DNA of 64,000 bases, from the NCBI GenBank assembly GCA_963743325.1, contig CAVUOZ010000005.1, forward strand, positions 620,001 to 684,000, in the 5' to 3' direction. This document shows positions 27,601-35,478 of this stretch, in pieces (position 1 is the stretch's first letter; each line of letters starts with the position of its first letter). The notes under the pieces were generated by a model. That model saw only the letters and a list, made by a program, of their open reading frames with translations. It was not told where the DNA came from and did not search any database. Made by a program: the position numbers and the translations under genes. This DNA comes from DATFVA01 sp963743325 (lineage in GTDB: Bacteria; Bacteroidota; Ignavibacteria; Ignavibacteriales; Ignavibacteriaceae).

Positions 27601-28144
27601 CGGGGGAACTGAAAAATCCTACAACCGTGAAAGAAGTCTCAGAATAACATTCAGAATGGTAAAAGAACTAAGTAACCAGACTGATCTTGTCAATACGAAA
27701 GATGCGGTTACAGCTCCTGAAGAATCTAACAGGAAAAGAGATATTGACGGTAACAGTGTGGCATCTGATTTTTCGTACAGGCCTCAGAATAACATTGAAG
27801 TCGGTTTTAAAATTAAAGTAGGCGAGAATAAAGATTCGTATCCCGAGATTCCTACTATAGTGGATCTTAATTCCCAGGCTTTAAGATTTAATTTATCTTT
27901 TGCAGGAACGGGAAGGTTGAGAATTGAACTGGAGCGGGACGAATTAACAGGAAATACTTCAGAAAATTTCTTACCTTTTGAATTAACCGGAGGTAACCAG
28001 ATAGGGAAGAATTATTTCTGGAGACTAAATTTTGATTACCGGATAAATACATTCCTGCAGTCCACTATTAGTTATGACGGCAGACTGCAGGGAACAAGCA
28101 GTGCAATACATACTGCCACGGCAGAAGTAAGAGCTTATTTTTAA
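24620..28144 (+). CDS. Large outer-membrane beta-barrel-like protein, family not recognised
   Basis: This 1174-codon frame encodes a secreted envelope protein. A hydrophobic signal segment near residues 20-40 ends SLRAQDQ. The rest is rich in alternating hydrophobic/polar strands, aromatic residues and Asn/Asp turns, and ends in TATAEVRAYF, a terminal-strand pattern typical of outer-membrane barrels. A strand pair with DYTIEYSNAQITFTP resembles the YxIxYxxGxIxF strands of SprA-like proteins, but I would not name it SprA, which is about twice as long. No ATG opens the frame; TTG at 24620, 24647 or 24674 are candidates and none has a good ribosome site. A Nudix gene follows after 14 bp. Confidence 0.75.
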   Translation: MIKEVCKFRLLLHKSCHHLRFKLFLIIPGLLFFLTISLRAQDQYLVKTVMDTIPVNLDNHYSLSGVSIIPFSEKIILRGQKLSRKDYTISYETASFKLSDSLAYSIFDTLYVSYRSYRLSLQKEYKKRSLVIKVNEGGTDTIQVVKNEAGEFTSEDIFGSSIEKSGTLVRGFTVGTTKDFTLNSGLRLQLSGKLSDDIEVVAALTDENTPIQPEGNTERLEELDKVFIQIKHPNAVGTFGDYQLTRRQGEFGVIDRKLQGLMGEFNYKDQSAYISLASSRGKFNTNNFNGLDGVQGPYQLAGINNEKDIVIIAGTEQVFLDGVPMKRGEANDYTIEYSNAQITFTPQRLITSASRISVDFEYSDRKFTRNFFGTGVKSSLIDNKLGIQLQYLRESDDSNAPIDVTLSNSDKAILQNAGDDRNKATKSGVSLAKPDSLGIVRGTYFKVDTLIDNEPFSYYVYNPGDSAAIYDVAFSYVGDLHGDYNKVSLGNYQFVGKGQGGYLPIIYLPVPELKQVGNIVVDVNPLKDFFVSLEYSGSLWDQNRLSTLNDGDNYGYARNILMKMDPKKIDLGSINLGRIGFSVKDRFIQSKYTSADRINEVEFDRYYNVSQTEAKVDETLREFNLNLLPVSNMVVTSSLGLLKRGDDFKSTRYNNIFNYTDNTNFSLFYNFDYVESQNNNIKTDWLRQKGSGFYVFWYLKPGIEFLAEKKKDKYDFSDSLLSSSLKYYEIDPFLEIVNIDGLRIGGKYSVRDDYLPLNGIMLKQARALTQYYDLTYNGIKEVNTTLNFTFRDKKYTEQFKEKGYLDNQTILIRSQSKFNFWNPVLNGDLFYEVSTERTAKLEKVFVRVPQGTGNYRYLGDLNNNGIADENEFEPAIYDADYVQVTIPTDQLFPVINLKTSTRWKVLYGDIFENGSLAYKILKPLSTETFWRIEENSREEDYKKIYLLNFSAFQNPETTINGSNYIQQDIFLFENDPDLSFRFRYAQTTGLNQFSGGTEKSYNRERSLRITFRMVKELSNQTDLVNTKDAVTAPEESNRKRDIDGNSVASDFSYRPQNNIEVGFKIKVGENKDSYPEIPTIVDLNSQALRFNLSFAGTGRLRIELERDELTGNTSENFLPFELTGGNQIGKNYFWRLNFDYRINTFLQSTISYDGRLQGTSSAIHTATAEVRAYF

Positions 28145-28158
28145 AAAAGAGGATTTAA

Positions 28159-28623
28159 ATGAAAATAATTTCCAATATGATCGAGGCCCACGTTTTCAGG
28201 GAAACAGAGAATGGTCTGGAATTTCTTCTGCTCAAAAGGGCAGAGAAAGAAATTTATCCGGGCTTATGGCAAATGGTAACGGGACAAGTTGAAGGCGAAG
28301 AGACAGCCTATCAGACTGCCTTAAGGGAAATAAAAGAGGAGACAGGGTTAAAGCCCGAGAGATTATGGGTTGTGCCGAATGTAAATACGTTTTATTCTCA
28401 TGAAATGAATGTAATCTCCCTCCTGCCTGTATTTGCCGCTAAAGTTAAAGGTAATGAACCAGTTAAAATCTGTGAAGAGCATACTGAATCCTGCTGGTAT
28501 AATCCCGAAAAGGCGAAAAGCCTGCTGGCCTGGGAGGGTCAGCGCCATTCTGTTGAGCTTATAACCAGGTATCACTCAAAGGATAGAATTTTCTGGGATT
28601 ATATTGAGATAAATCTGCGTTAA
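28159..28623 (+). CDS. Nudix hydrolase
   Basis: This 154-aa protein has a complete Nudix box at residues 42-64 (G-x5-E-x7-REIKEETGL), which binds metal and hydrolyses nucleoside diphosphates linked to another group. The N-terminal AHVFRETENG and KRAEKEIYPGLWQMV strands resemble dihydroneopterin-triphosphate or (d)NTP pyrophosphatases of the MutT type, but the substrate cannot be fixed. GAGG precedes the ATG. It lies 14 bp downstream of the outer-membrane protein, so it may be co-transcribed despite having no obvious functional link. Confidence 0.9.
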   Translation: MKIISNMIEAHVFRETENGLEFLLLKRAEKEIYPGLWQMVTGQVEGEETAYQTALREIKEETGLKPERLWVVPNVNTFYSHEMNVISLLPVFAAKVKGNEPVKICEEHTESCWYNPEKAKSLLAWEGQRHSVELITRYHSKDRIFWDYIEINLR

Positions 28624-28699
28624 ATCCCCATTTTATTATGGTTTTCAAAACGTAAATCCTTATTTTTATAATTCTTAATTAAAATAAACAGGAGAAAAT

Positions 28700-29614
28700 T
28701 TGAGTTTACTTGTCGTAGGATCACTCGCTTTAGATACCGTTGCCACGCCGTTCGATAAAGTCGATGATGCTCTCGGAGGATCGGCTACTTACATTTCACT
28801 TGCTGCAAGTTATTTCAGCGGACCGGTCAACCTTGTTGGAGTAGTTGGAAATGATTTTCCCAAGAAGTATATAAAACTTCTGGAAGACCATAATATTGAT
28901 ACTGATGGTCTGCAGGTTATGGAGGGAAAAACGTTCAGGTGGTCAGGCAAATATCATTATGATCTTAATGTCCGAGATACTCTTTTGACAGAACTAAATG
29001 TATTTGAAAAATTCGATCCTGTAATACCGGAAAAATTCAGAAATGCCAGGTTTGTTTGTCTCGGCAATATAGACCCCTCGCTTCAGCTTAAAGTATTAAA
29101 TCAAATGGTGAATCCCCATTTTGTGGTATGTGATACTATGAATTACTGGATTGAAGGGAAGAAGGAAGAATTACTGGAAGTGCTGAAAAAGACAAATGTC
29201 TTAATCATAAATGATTCAGAAGCAAGACTTCTGGCTCATGACCCGAACCTGATTAAAGCTGCAAGGAAAATAAGAGAAATGGGGCCTGAAATACTAATTA
29301 TAAAAAAGGGCGAACACGGCGCACTTTTGTTTATGGAAGATATCGTTTTTTCGGCTCCCGCTTATCCTCTCGAAATGATTTATGACCCTACAGGAGCAGG
29401 GGATACATTTGCCGGCGGATTTATCGGCTATCTTCACAAGACCAACGACCTGAGTGTGGAGAGTGTTAAATCAGCTGTTGTATTTGGAAGTACACTGGCC
29501 TCATTTTGTGTGGAAAAATTCAGTGTTGATGGTTTACGCGATCTTAATTATTTAAGAATTCACGACCGGTACCGTGAATTTTTTAATATGACCAGGTTCG
29601 ATGAAAAAGAGTGA
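28700..29614 (+). CDS. PfkB-family carbohydrate/nucleoside kinase
   Basis: This 304-aa ribokinase-fold kinase has an N-terminal LVVGSLALDTV, a GGSATYISLAA substrate-binding segment and the PfkB signature DPTGAGDTFAGGF with catalytic Asp near residue 235. It phosphorylates a sugar or nucleoside. The start is TTG at 28700, fixed by GGAG at 28691-28694. The last 14 bp overlap mtnA, so the two are co-translated. This suggests a role with methylthioribose or nucleoside salvage, but that is inference. Confidence 0.9.
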   Translation: MSLLVVGSLALDTVATPFDKVDDALGGSATYISLAASYFSGPVNLVGVVGNDFPKKYIKLLEDHNIDTDGLQVMEGKTFRWSGKYHYDLNVRDTLLTELNVFEKFDPVIPEKFRNARFVCLGNIDPSLQLKVLNQMVNPHFVVCDTMNYWIEGKKEELLEVLKKTNVLIINDSEARLLAHDPNLIKAARKIREMGPEILIIKKGEHGALLFMEDIVFSAPAYPLEMIYDPTGAGDTFAGGFIGYLHKTNDLSVESVKSAVVFGSTLASFCVEKFSVDGLRDLNYLRIHDRYREFFNMTRFDEKE

Positions 29615-30617
29615 ATATTTTTCGCTTAAGTTTGAGGGTAATAAGCTGATTTTTCTTGACCAGACAAAACTTCCGTTTAAAGAAGAGTACATTGAAACTG
29701 ATGACTATAGCAGAATTGCTGAAGCAATAGAAAGACTTGAAATAAGAGGTGCTCCTGCAATAGGAATCAGTACAGCCTACGGGCTTGCTCTGGCTGTTAA
29801 AAATTCAGATGCATCCGCTGTGACACAAACCTTTAAAACCGCCTATAAAAGACTTGAGAGAACAAGACCGACTGCAGTAAACCTTTTTATGGCTCTGGAT
29901 GAGATGCAGAACGTTTTAGATAAACTGAATCCGACTGAAAATCACTATACTGTTTTATTACGCAAAGCTAAAGAACTGCATAATGACGATATTGAAAAAT
30001 GCAGAAAAATCGGAGAGAATGGTTTAAATATTTTTCAAAGAAAATCTACTATTATTACCCATTGCAATACGGGTAAACTTGCTACGGGAGGGGAAGGGAC
30101 TGCCTTTAACGTGATAAAAACCGGTTTTGAAAAGGGATTTGTGAATTATGTGTACGCAGATGAGACGAGACCACTTCTGCAGGGACTAAGACTGACAGCT
30201 TTTGAACTTGAGAAGAATGGGATTCCTTTTTCTGTACTGAATGATTCAGCAGCAGCATCTTTGCTTAAAACAGGTAAAGTAGACTTTGCCATTGTGGGAG
30301 CTGACCGGATTGCCCTGAATGGCGATACAGCTAATAAAATCGGAACCTATAATCTCGCTGTAAACTGTTTCTATCATGAAGTTCCTTTTTATGTTGCAGC
30401 ACCCACCACAACGATTGACAGAAAAATAGCCAGCGGCGATGATATAATTATCGAATTCAGGAATAAAAATGAAATAACGGAACCCAATGGAATTCAGCTT
30501 TCACCCGGAGTTAATGAAGCATACACTCCGGCCTTTGATGTTACTCCTGCTCACTTAATCAAAGGCATTATTACTGAAGAGGGTGTTTTCAGCTTTCCTT
30601 ATAACTTTATAAAATGA
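29601..30617 (+). CDS. mtnA: S-methyl-5-thioribose-1-phosphate isomerase
   Basis: MtnA converts methylthioribose-1-phosphate to methylthioribulose-1-phosphate in methionine salvage. The 338-aa length fits. Landmarks are RGAPAIGISTAYG near residue 50, the HCNTG block with the catalytic cysteine, and IVGADRIALNGDTANKIGT with the catalytic aspartate. Related eIF2B-like ribose isomerases share this fold; the full set of motifs favours MtnA. It overlaps both neighbours: the pfkB-like gene by 14 bp and recO by 4 bp. No other salvage genes are nearby. Confidence 0.93.
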   Translation: MKKSEYFSLKFEGNKLIFLDQTKLPFKEEYIETDDYSRIAEAIERLEIRGAPAIGISTAYGLALAVKNSDASAVTQTFKTAYKRLERTRPTAVNLFMALDEMQNVLDKLNPTENHYTVLLRKAKELHNDDIEKCRKIGENGLNIFQRKSTIITHCNTGKLATGGEGTAFNVIKTGFEKGFVNYVYADETRPLLQGLRLTAFELEKNGIPFSVLNDSAAASLLKTGKVDFAIVGADRIALNGDTANKIGTYNLAVNCFYHEVPFYVAAPTTTIDRKIASGDDIIIEFRNKNEITEPNGIQLSPGVNEAYTPAFDVTPAHLIKGIITEEGVFSFPYNFIK

Positions 30618-31354
30618 GTGAAATAATAAAGACTGAAGCTATTGTGTTAAATAAAATTAACTATGGCGATACAAGCATAATTGCTACTTTCTATACAAAA
30701 GAGTACGGCAAGCTGTCTGGAATACTTAAGGGAGGAAGGAGCACGAAGAGTAAAACCGGTGCAGCTGTAAATCCTCTTAATCATATTGAAATTGTGCTGT
30801 ATAAAAAGGATACTCGTGAGGTTCAGCTGGTATCCGGTGCGTCCATCATCTCTCACTTTCCAAATATAAAAGATGATTTTGAAAAGATTCAATATGCATT
30901 CGCTGTAATTGAATTATTAAAAAAATTGACCCTTGAACATGAGACCAATTACAAGCTTTTTACAGGTACCGTTAGAATCCTTTCCCTGCTCGAAACATCA
31001 AATGAAGAACCCCTGGTTATATTCGGCAGATTCTTTTTATTTTTCCTGACGGAAATGGGTTATGAAATTCAGTTTGAGAAATGTATATCGTGCGGCAAAT
31101 CAAAGTTAATGAATGAAAATTTGGCATATAACTTTGATTTAGGTATTTTTTGTGAACAGTGCAGCCGCGAAAAATCCTATTCTTTGTCAGTTGAAATGGA
31201 ACTTTTTGACTACCTGCTGTGTCTAAAATACAATAAACCAGCAGAAAAATTAAGCAAATCAGTGAAGGAAAAGGCGATTGGTTTTCTGGAACGTTTTACT
31301 AAGCACCATATCCCAGACTTTAAGGGTTTGCAGTCAATCCAATTACTCAAATGA
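30614..31354 (+). CDS. recO: DNA repair protein RecO
   Basis: RecO anneals single strands and, with RecR, loads RecA onto SSB-coated DNA. The 246-aa product has the N-terminal OB fold (IIKTEAIVLNKINYGDTSII, then GILKGGR) and a zinc-binding element with paired cysteines in CISCGK and CEQCS. The start overlaps the mtnA stop (ATGA). It is the end of the pfkB-mtnA-recO transcript; a new ribosome site precedes the next gene after 78 bp. Confidence 0.93.
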   Translation: MSEIIKTEAIVLNKINYGDTSIIATFYTKEYGKLSGILKGGRSTKSKTGAAVNPLNHIEIVLYKKDTREVQLVSGASIISHFPNIKDDFEKIQYAFAVIELLKKLTLEHETNYKLFTGTVRILSLLETSNEEPLVIFGRFFLFFLTEMGYEIQFEKCISCGKSKLMNENLAYNFDLGIFCEQCSREKSYSLSVEMELFDYLLCLKYNKPAEKLSKSVKEKAIGFLERFTKHHIPDFKGLQSIQLLK

Positions 31355-31432
31355 GGCCAAATAGATAGTTGATACAAATGCAGCAATGCAGTCTTAAACT
31401 AATAAATGAATTTTAATTCGGAGGAATAAAAC

Positions 31433-32917
31433 ATGAAATCTAGAAGATTATTTGGTGCATTTGCATTAGTGTTTGCCGGAATCCTATTCGGGGCGCTGCT
31501 TGTTTCCGGGTTTGGACTCGTAAGGCCGGGTTTGGCAGATATAAATCTTGGAGCAAACAATCCTCCCGTAAACCTTGATGCCGATGCAACTTCTTTCAGT
31601 AAAGCTTTTATAGAAACCGCCGCAAAAGTTACCCCGACTATTGTACAGATTACGGTAGTTTCTACGGCTGAAAATCCCCACAACGACTTCTTCTTCTTCC
31701 CATTTAAGGACATGCCGCAGGAAGAAAAAGGAACCGGAAGTGGAATTATAATTTCTGATGACGGCTACATTCTAACAAATAACCATGTTGTTGAGAATGC
31801 AAGTCAGGTAACCGTCAGCCTATCTGATAAAAGAACTTTTGATGCGACCGTGGTTGGAACCGATCCTTTAACAGATCTTGCAGTGATTAAAATTGATGCC
31901 AGGAATCTTCCCGTTGCCTACCTTGGCGATTCAGATAATTTAAAAGTTGGTCAATGGGTAATGGCAATCGGAAACCCGCTGTCCCTTTCATCAACTGTTA
32001 CAGCCGGAATTGTAAGTGCAATCGGGAGAGGGTCTTTAGGATTGATAAAGAACAGCTACGGAGTGGAAAACTTCATTCAGACTGATGCCGCAATAAACCC
32101 AGGTAACAGCGGAGGCGCACTCGTTGATTTATCAGGTTCGGTAATAGGAGTGAATTCCGCAATAGCTGCCGGAAGAACAGGAACGTACATTGGATATGGT
32201 TTTGCAATTCCCATTAATATGGCTAAATCGGTTGCAAAAGACCTGATAGCTCATGGTAAAGTAAGCCGAGGATACATCGGAGTTAATATTGGTGAAGTAG
32301 ATAACGCTATGGCTAAAGCGCTTGGCCTTGCTAAACCGGAAGGAGTGATTGTCCAGGGTCTGGTTGAAGGCGGTGCTGCCAGCAAAGCAGATATTAAAGC
32401 AGGCGACGTTATTCTCAAAATAGACGGAAAAGAAGTCAACGAGCCTAATGCACTACAGAGTTATATAGCAGGCAAGAGTGCTGGTACAACGGTTACATTG
32501 ACCATTTACAGGGATGGCAAGGAAATTAACAGGGATGTCACCCTCAAAGCCAGGGAAAGTGATCAGACAAGTGAGCCGGTAGTAAATAAAGAAAAAAATG
32601 ATAATGAATCCAACGGAAAAAGTTCTTCAACTTCTTTCGATAATCTTGGGATTACTATCAGGAATCTCAACTCACAGGAAAAATCAGCCTACAGTACTGA
32701 TTATGGCGTAATGGTTACTGATGTGAAACCGTACAGCAAAGCAGAAGATCAGAGATTATTCCAGGGACTTGTAATTCTTGAGGCTGATAAAAAACAAATT
32801 AATTCTGTAAACGATTTTAAGAGTGTAATAGATGACAATAAAGGCAAATCCCTAATGCTGAGAGTTGCAGATTCCCAGGGAAATAAAAGATTCATTGCAC
32901 TGGAAATACCCGAATAA
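31433..32917 (+). CDS. HtrA/DegP-family periplasmic serine protease
   Basis: This 494-aa protease and chaperone deals with damaged envelope proteins. It has an N-terminal membrane anchor or signal (residues about 8-28), a trypsin-like domain with triad His118 (TNNHVVEN), Asp148 (TDLAVIKI) and Ser226 (NPGNSGGAL), then two PDZ domains (about 275-370 and 405-490). The first PDZ has RGYIGVNIG. The arrangement matches DegP/DegQ. GGAGG precedes the ATG. A terminator follows at 32940-32968, so it is the last gene of its unit. Confidence 0.95.
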   Translation: MKSRRLFGAFALVFAGILFGALLVSGFGLVRPGLADINLGANNPPVNLDADATSFSKAFIETAAKVTPTIVQITVVSTAENPHNDFFFFPFKDMPQEEKGTGSGIIISDDGYILTNNHVVENASQVTVSLSDKRTFDATVVGTDPLTDLAVIKIDARNLPVAYLGDSDNLKVGQWVMAIGNPLSLSSTVTAGIVSAIGRGSLGLIKNSYGVENFIQTDAAINPGNSGGALVDLSGSVIGVNSAIAAGRTGTYIGYGFAIPINMAKSVAKDLIAHGKVSRGYIGVNIGEVDNAMAKALGLAKPEGVIVQGLVEGGAASKADIKAGDVILKIDGKEVNEPNALQSYIAGKSAGTTVTLTIYRDGKEINRDVTLKARESDQTSEPVVNKEKNDNESNGKSSSTSFDNLGITIRNLNSQEKSAYSTDYGVMVTDVKPYSKAEDQRLFQGLVILEADKKQINSVNDFKSVIDDNKGKSLMLRVADSQGNKRFIALEIPE

Positions 32918-32939
32918 TCTTAAAAAAATATCTAAAAAG

Positions 32940-32968
32940 AACGCCCGATATATTCGGGCGTTTTTTTT
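32940..32968 (+). terminator. Rho-independent terminator after the HtrA gene
   Basis: Stem CGCCCGA (32942-32948) pairs with TCGGGCG (32954-32960), extended by AA/TT, with a 5-nt loop and a run of eight T from 32961. It is directly downstream of the stop and upstream of aroC. Confidence 0.93.
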
Positions 32969-33001
32969 ATATTAACTCATCAACATTTTACAGGATTTAA
33001 A

Positions 33002-34210
33002 ATGATACGGTTCTTAACGGCAGGGGAATCCCATGGCAAAGCTCTTACTGTTATAATTGATGGCTTTCCCTCCAATCTTAACCTCGAAAACAGCTACTTA
33101 AATTATCACCTTAAAAGAAGACAGGCCGGATACGGAAGAGGGCACAGGATGAAAATAGAATCCGATACAGCAGAGATTTTATCGGGTATACGGTTTCAGA
33201 AAACCATCGGGTCGCCGATTTCATTAATGATAAAAAATAAAGACTGGGAAAACTGGAAGAACCAGATGTCTCCAGAAGCTGAGAAGAAGCATATTGAAAA
33301 GGTCACTGTTCCGCGCCCGGGACACGCTGATCTTGTCGGAATATCAAAATACAACTACAATGACATCAGAAACTCGATCGAACGTTCGAGTGCAAGAGAA
33401 ACTGCGGCCCGGGTAGCGGCAGGTTCTGTAGCACGAAGACTGCTTGAAGAATTTGATATTTACACAGGCAGTTGTGTTGAAAGCATCGGAGGAGAATATT
33501 CGGATCATAATATATTTGAACAATTGACTCAGAATACTATATCCAAGAACTTTTCTGCATGGGATTTATCCCTCGAAGCAGATAAGAGTGACGTAAGAGT
33601 ACTGGAAAAGGACCACGAAAACAGGATAATAAACAAAATCAAGCAGGTCAAGAAAAAAGGAGACACGCTCGGCGGAACCTTTATAACTGCTGCTACCGGT
33701 GTACCAGCAGGACTTGGAAGCTTTATGCAGTATGATCTGAAACTTGATGCTGACATTGCTTCTGCTATAATGTCTATAAATGCCGTTAAAGCCGTATCGA
33801 TAGGAACCGGATTTGAATCAGCTGAAAATACCGGATCCGAATCTCATGATGAAATTATAAAATCAGGTGAAAGATTGAAAAGGAAGACAAACCGTGCCGG
33901 GGGAATTGAAGGGGGAATCTCCAACGGGATGCCCATAATCATCCGTTCTGCTATGAAACCTATAGCCACGCTTATGAGTCCGATTGAAAGTGTTGACCTG
34001 CGGACCATGAAAAAAATCATATCAAGGAGGGAAAGGAGCGACTTTGTAGCCGTACCAGCCTGTGCAGTCATAGCCGAATCAATGCTTGCATGGGTACTGG
34101 CAAAGCATTTCCTTCTGAAGTTCGGAGGAGATTCATTTGAAGAGATCAGGGATAATTATAATAACTATAACAAGAAACTATTTTCAAGAATAAGAAGAAA
34201 TTTTAAATAA
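33002..34210 (+). CDS. aroC: Chorismate synthase
   Basis: AroC makes chorismate from EPSP with reduced FMN, the last common step of aromatic amino acid synthesis. The 402-aa length fits. Signatures are AGESHG (residues 7-12), RRQAGYGRG, RPGHADLVG, RSSARETAARVAAG, GGIEGGISNG and the C-terminal RSDFVAVPACAV. AGGA lies shortly before the ATG. Its stop overlaps the next gene's ATG by 1 nt. A terminator upstream isolates it from the HtrA gene, so its promoter lies within 32969-33001 or overlaps the terminator. Confidence 0.97.
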   Translation: MIRFLTAGESHGKALTVIIDGFPSNLNLENSYLNYHLKRRQAGYGRGHRMKIESDTAEILSGIRFQKTIGSPISLMIKNKDWENWKNQMSPEAEKKHIEKVTVPRPGHADLVGISKYNYNDIRNSIERSSARETAARVAAGSVARRLLEEFDIYTGSCVESIGGEYSDHNIFEQLTQNTISKNFSAWDLSLEADKSDVRVLEKDHENRIINKIKQVKKKGDTLGGTFITAATGVPAGLGSFMQYDLKLDADIASAIMSINAVKAVSIGTGFESAENTGSESHDEIIKSGERLKRKTNRAGGIEGGISNGMPIIIRSAMKPIATLMSPIESVDLRTMKKIISRRERSDFVAVPACAVIAESMLAWVLAKHFLLKFGGDSFEEIRDNYNNYNKKLFSRIRRNFK

Positions 34211-34857
34211 TGGTTAAATTAAAAAAGTTCATTTTCAATGCTTTTAACGAAAATACTTTTATTGTCTGGGATGATCAGACAAAAGATTGTGCTGTAATTG
34301 ATCCAGGCTGTTCTGATGAAGCTGAGGAGAATGAACTCTCGGAATTCATACACAAAAACGATCTTGTACCGAAATATTTAATAAATACCCATTGTCATCT
34401 CGATCATATCTGGGGATGCAGATTTGTTAAAGAAAAATATGATCCGGAATATCTTATTCCTGAAGACGACCTGGCATTGCTGAAAAATGCCGGAAGCCAG
34501 GCCGATATGTACAACGTTCGGTTTAATGAACCGCCCTTACCCGATAATTTCATTTCCGAAAAATTGAGTATATCTCTCGGGAAATCTGCCATTAAATTTT
34601 TATTCACCCCAGGGCATACACCGGGTGAATTCTGTCTGTACTTTCCAGATGAAAACTTCTGTATAGTGGGCGATGTTATTTTTAAAGACAGCATAGGAAG
34701 AACAGACCTTTGGGGAGGGAATTACGAGACGCTTATCAATTCAATAACCAGCAAACTGCTTTCACTTAGTGACGATGTTATAATTTACCCTGGTCATGGC
34801 GTGGAAAGCACCATAGGAAGGGAAAGAGCAATGAATCCTTTCCTCAACGAAAAATAG
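34210..34857 (+). CDS. Metallo-beta-lactamase-fold hydrolase (glyoxalase II-like)
   Basis: This 215-aa cytoplasmic hydrolase has the dinuclear metal site: THCHLDHIWG (HxHxDH near residue 60), FTPGHTPGEF, GDVIF, and the final YPGHG. This pattern fits the YcbL/glyoxalase II-like group that hydrolyses thioesters such as lactoyl-thiol conjugates. Specificity is not certain. Its start is coupled to the aroC stop (TAATG). Confidence 0.9.
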   Translation: MVKLKKFIFNAFNENTFIVWDDQTKDCAVIDPGCSDEAEENELSEFIHKNDLVPKYLINTHCHLDHIWGCRFVKEKYDPEYLIPEDDLALLKNAGSQADMYNVRFNEPPLPDNFISEKLSISLGKSAIKFLFTPGHTPGEFCLYFPDENFCIVGDVIFKDSIGRTDLWGGNYETLINSITSKLLSLSDDVIIYPGHGVESTIGRERAMNPFLNEK

Positions 34858-35478
34858 GTGCAGTCTTAAATACGTTAAGCCAATCAGTTAATCATACAAT
34901 CACATTCAAAGTCAATTTAAGTTCAAGTTCAAGTTTAAGGTCAGATCAGGTTCAGGATTTGTGAGAAGGTAAGGATCAGAGCGTATGTGAAGCGTACGTG
35001 AGTTGAAAGAAGGATGAAATAAACGGAATATGAACTGATGACCTGCAAATTTGCTAATAAGCAATATTTACGATTTTGGTTGCCTCTTTAATTGAATTAT
35101 ACTAATTTGAATCGGAGAAGAAACTTTGAAATTCTGGGGAGATGAATAAGCATAATTTCCGGTTTTGAACACGCTAACTACAGGATATGATTTGTAGTGG
35201 AGAAATTCCTGAGTAACTACTTCTAAAATTGTGCATATAGCTCTTAATTATTGAAAAATAGAATTTTTGGTTTAATTAAATGCAGTATAGAACATGCACT
35301 TTTTTATTATTTAGGGTGAAAATCTTTCATCCTAATATCCCATTTTTGATTTGATGTAATATATCTGACTCATCAGCCGTAGTAATACTAATGTTTGATC
35401 GTGAGAATACATTGTCTTTTTTACTAGAATAAACGGGAATATAATTAATCCACATTTAATCATTTTATGAGGTTAGAT
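34858..35478. other. Non-coding spacer with GTTCAAG repeats
   Basis: About 620 bp with no supported gene. It holds the GTTCAAG-type repeat at 34921-34958 (separate entry) and presumably the promoter of the downstream secreted protein. No tRNA or clear terminator was seen. Confidence 0.55.
34921..34958. repeat. GTTCAAG direct repeat cluster
   Basis: This block opens GTTCAAGTTCAAG and continues with diverged copies through GATCAGGTTCAGGAT. It closely matches 59665-59704 over nearly 40 nt, with a few substitutions and one indel. Both are just downstream of a gene on the plus strand. Confidence 0.75.
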
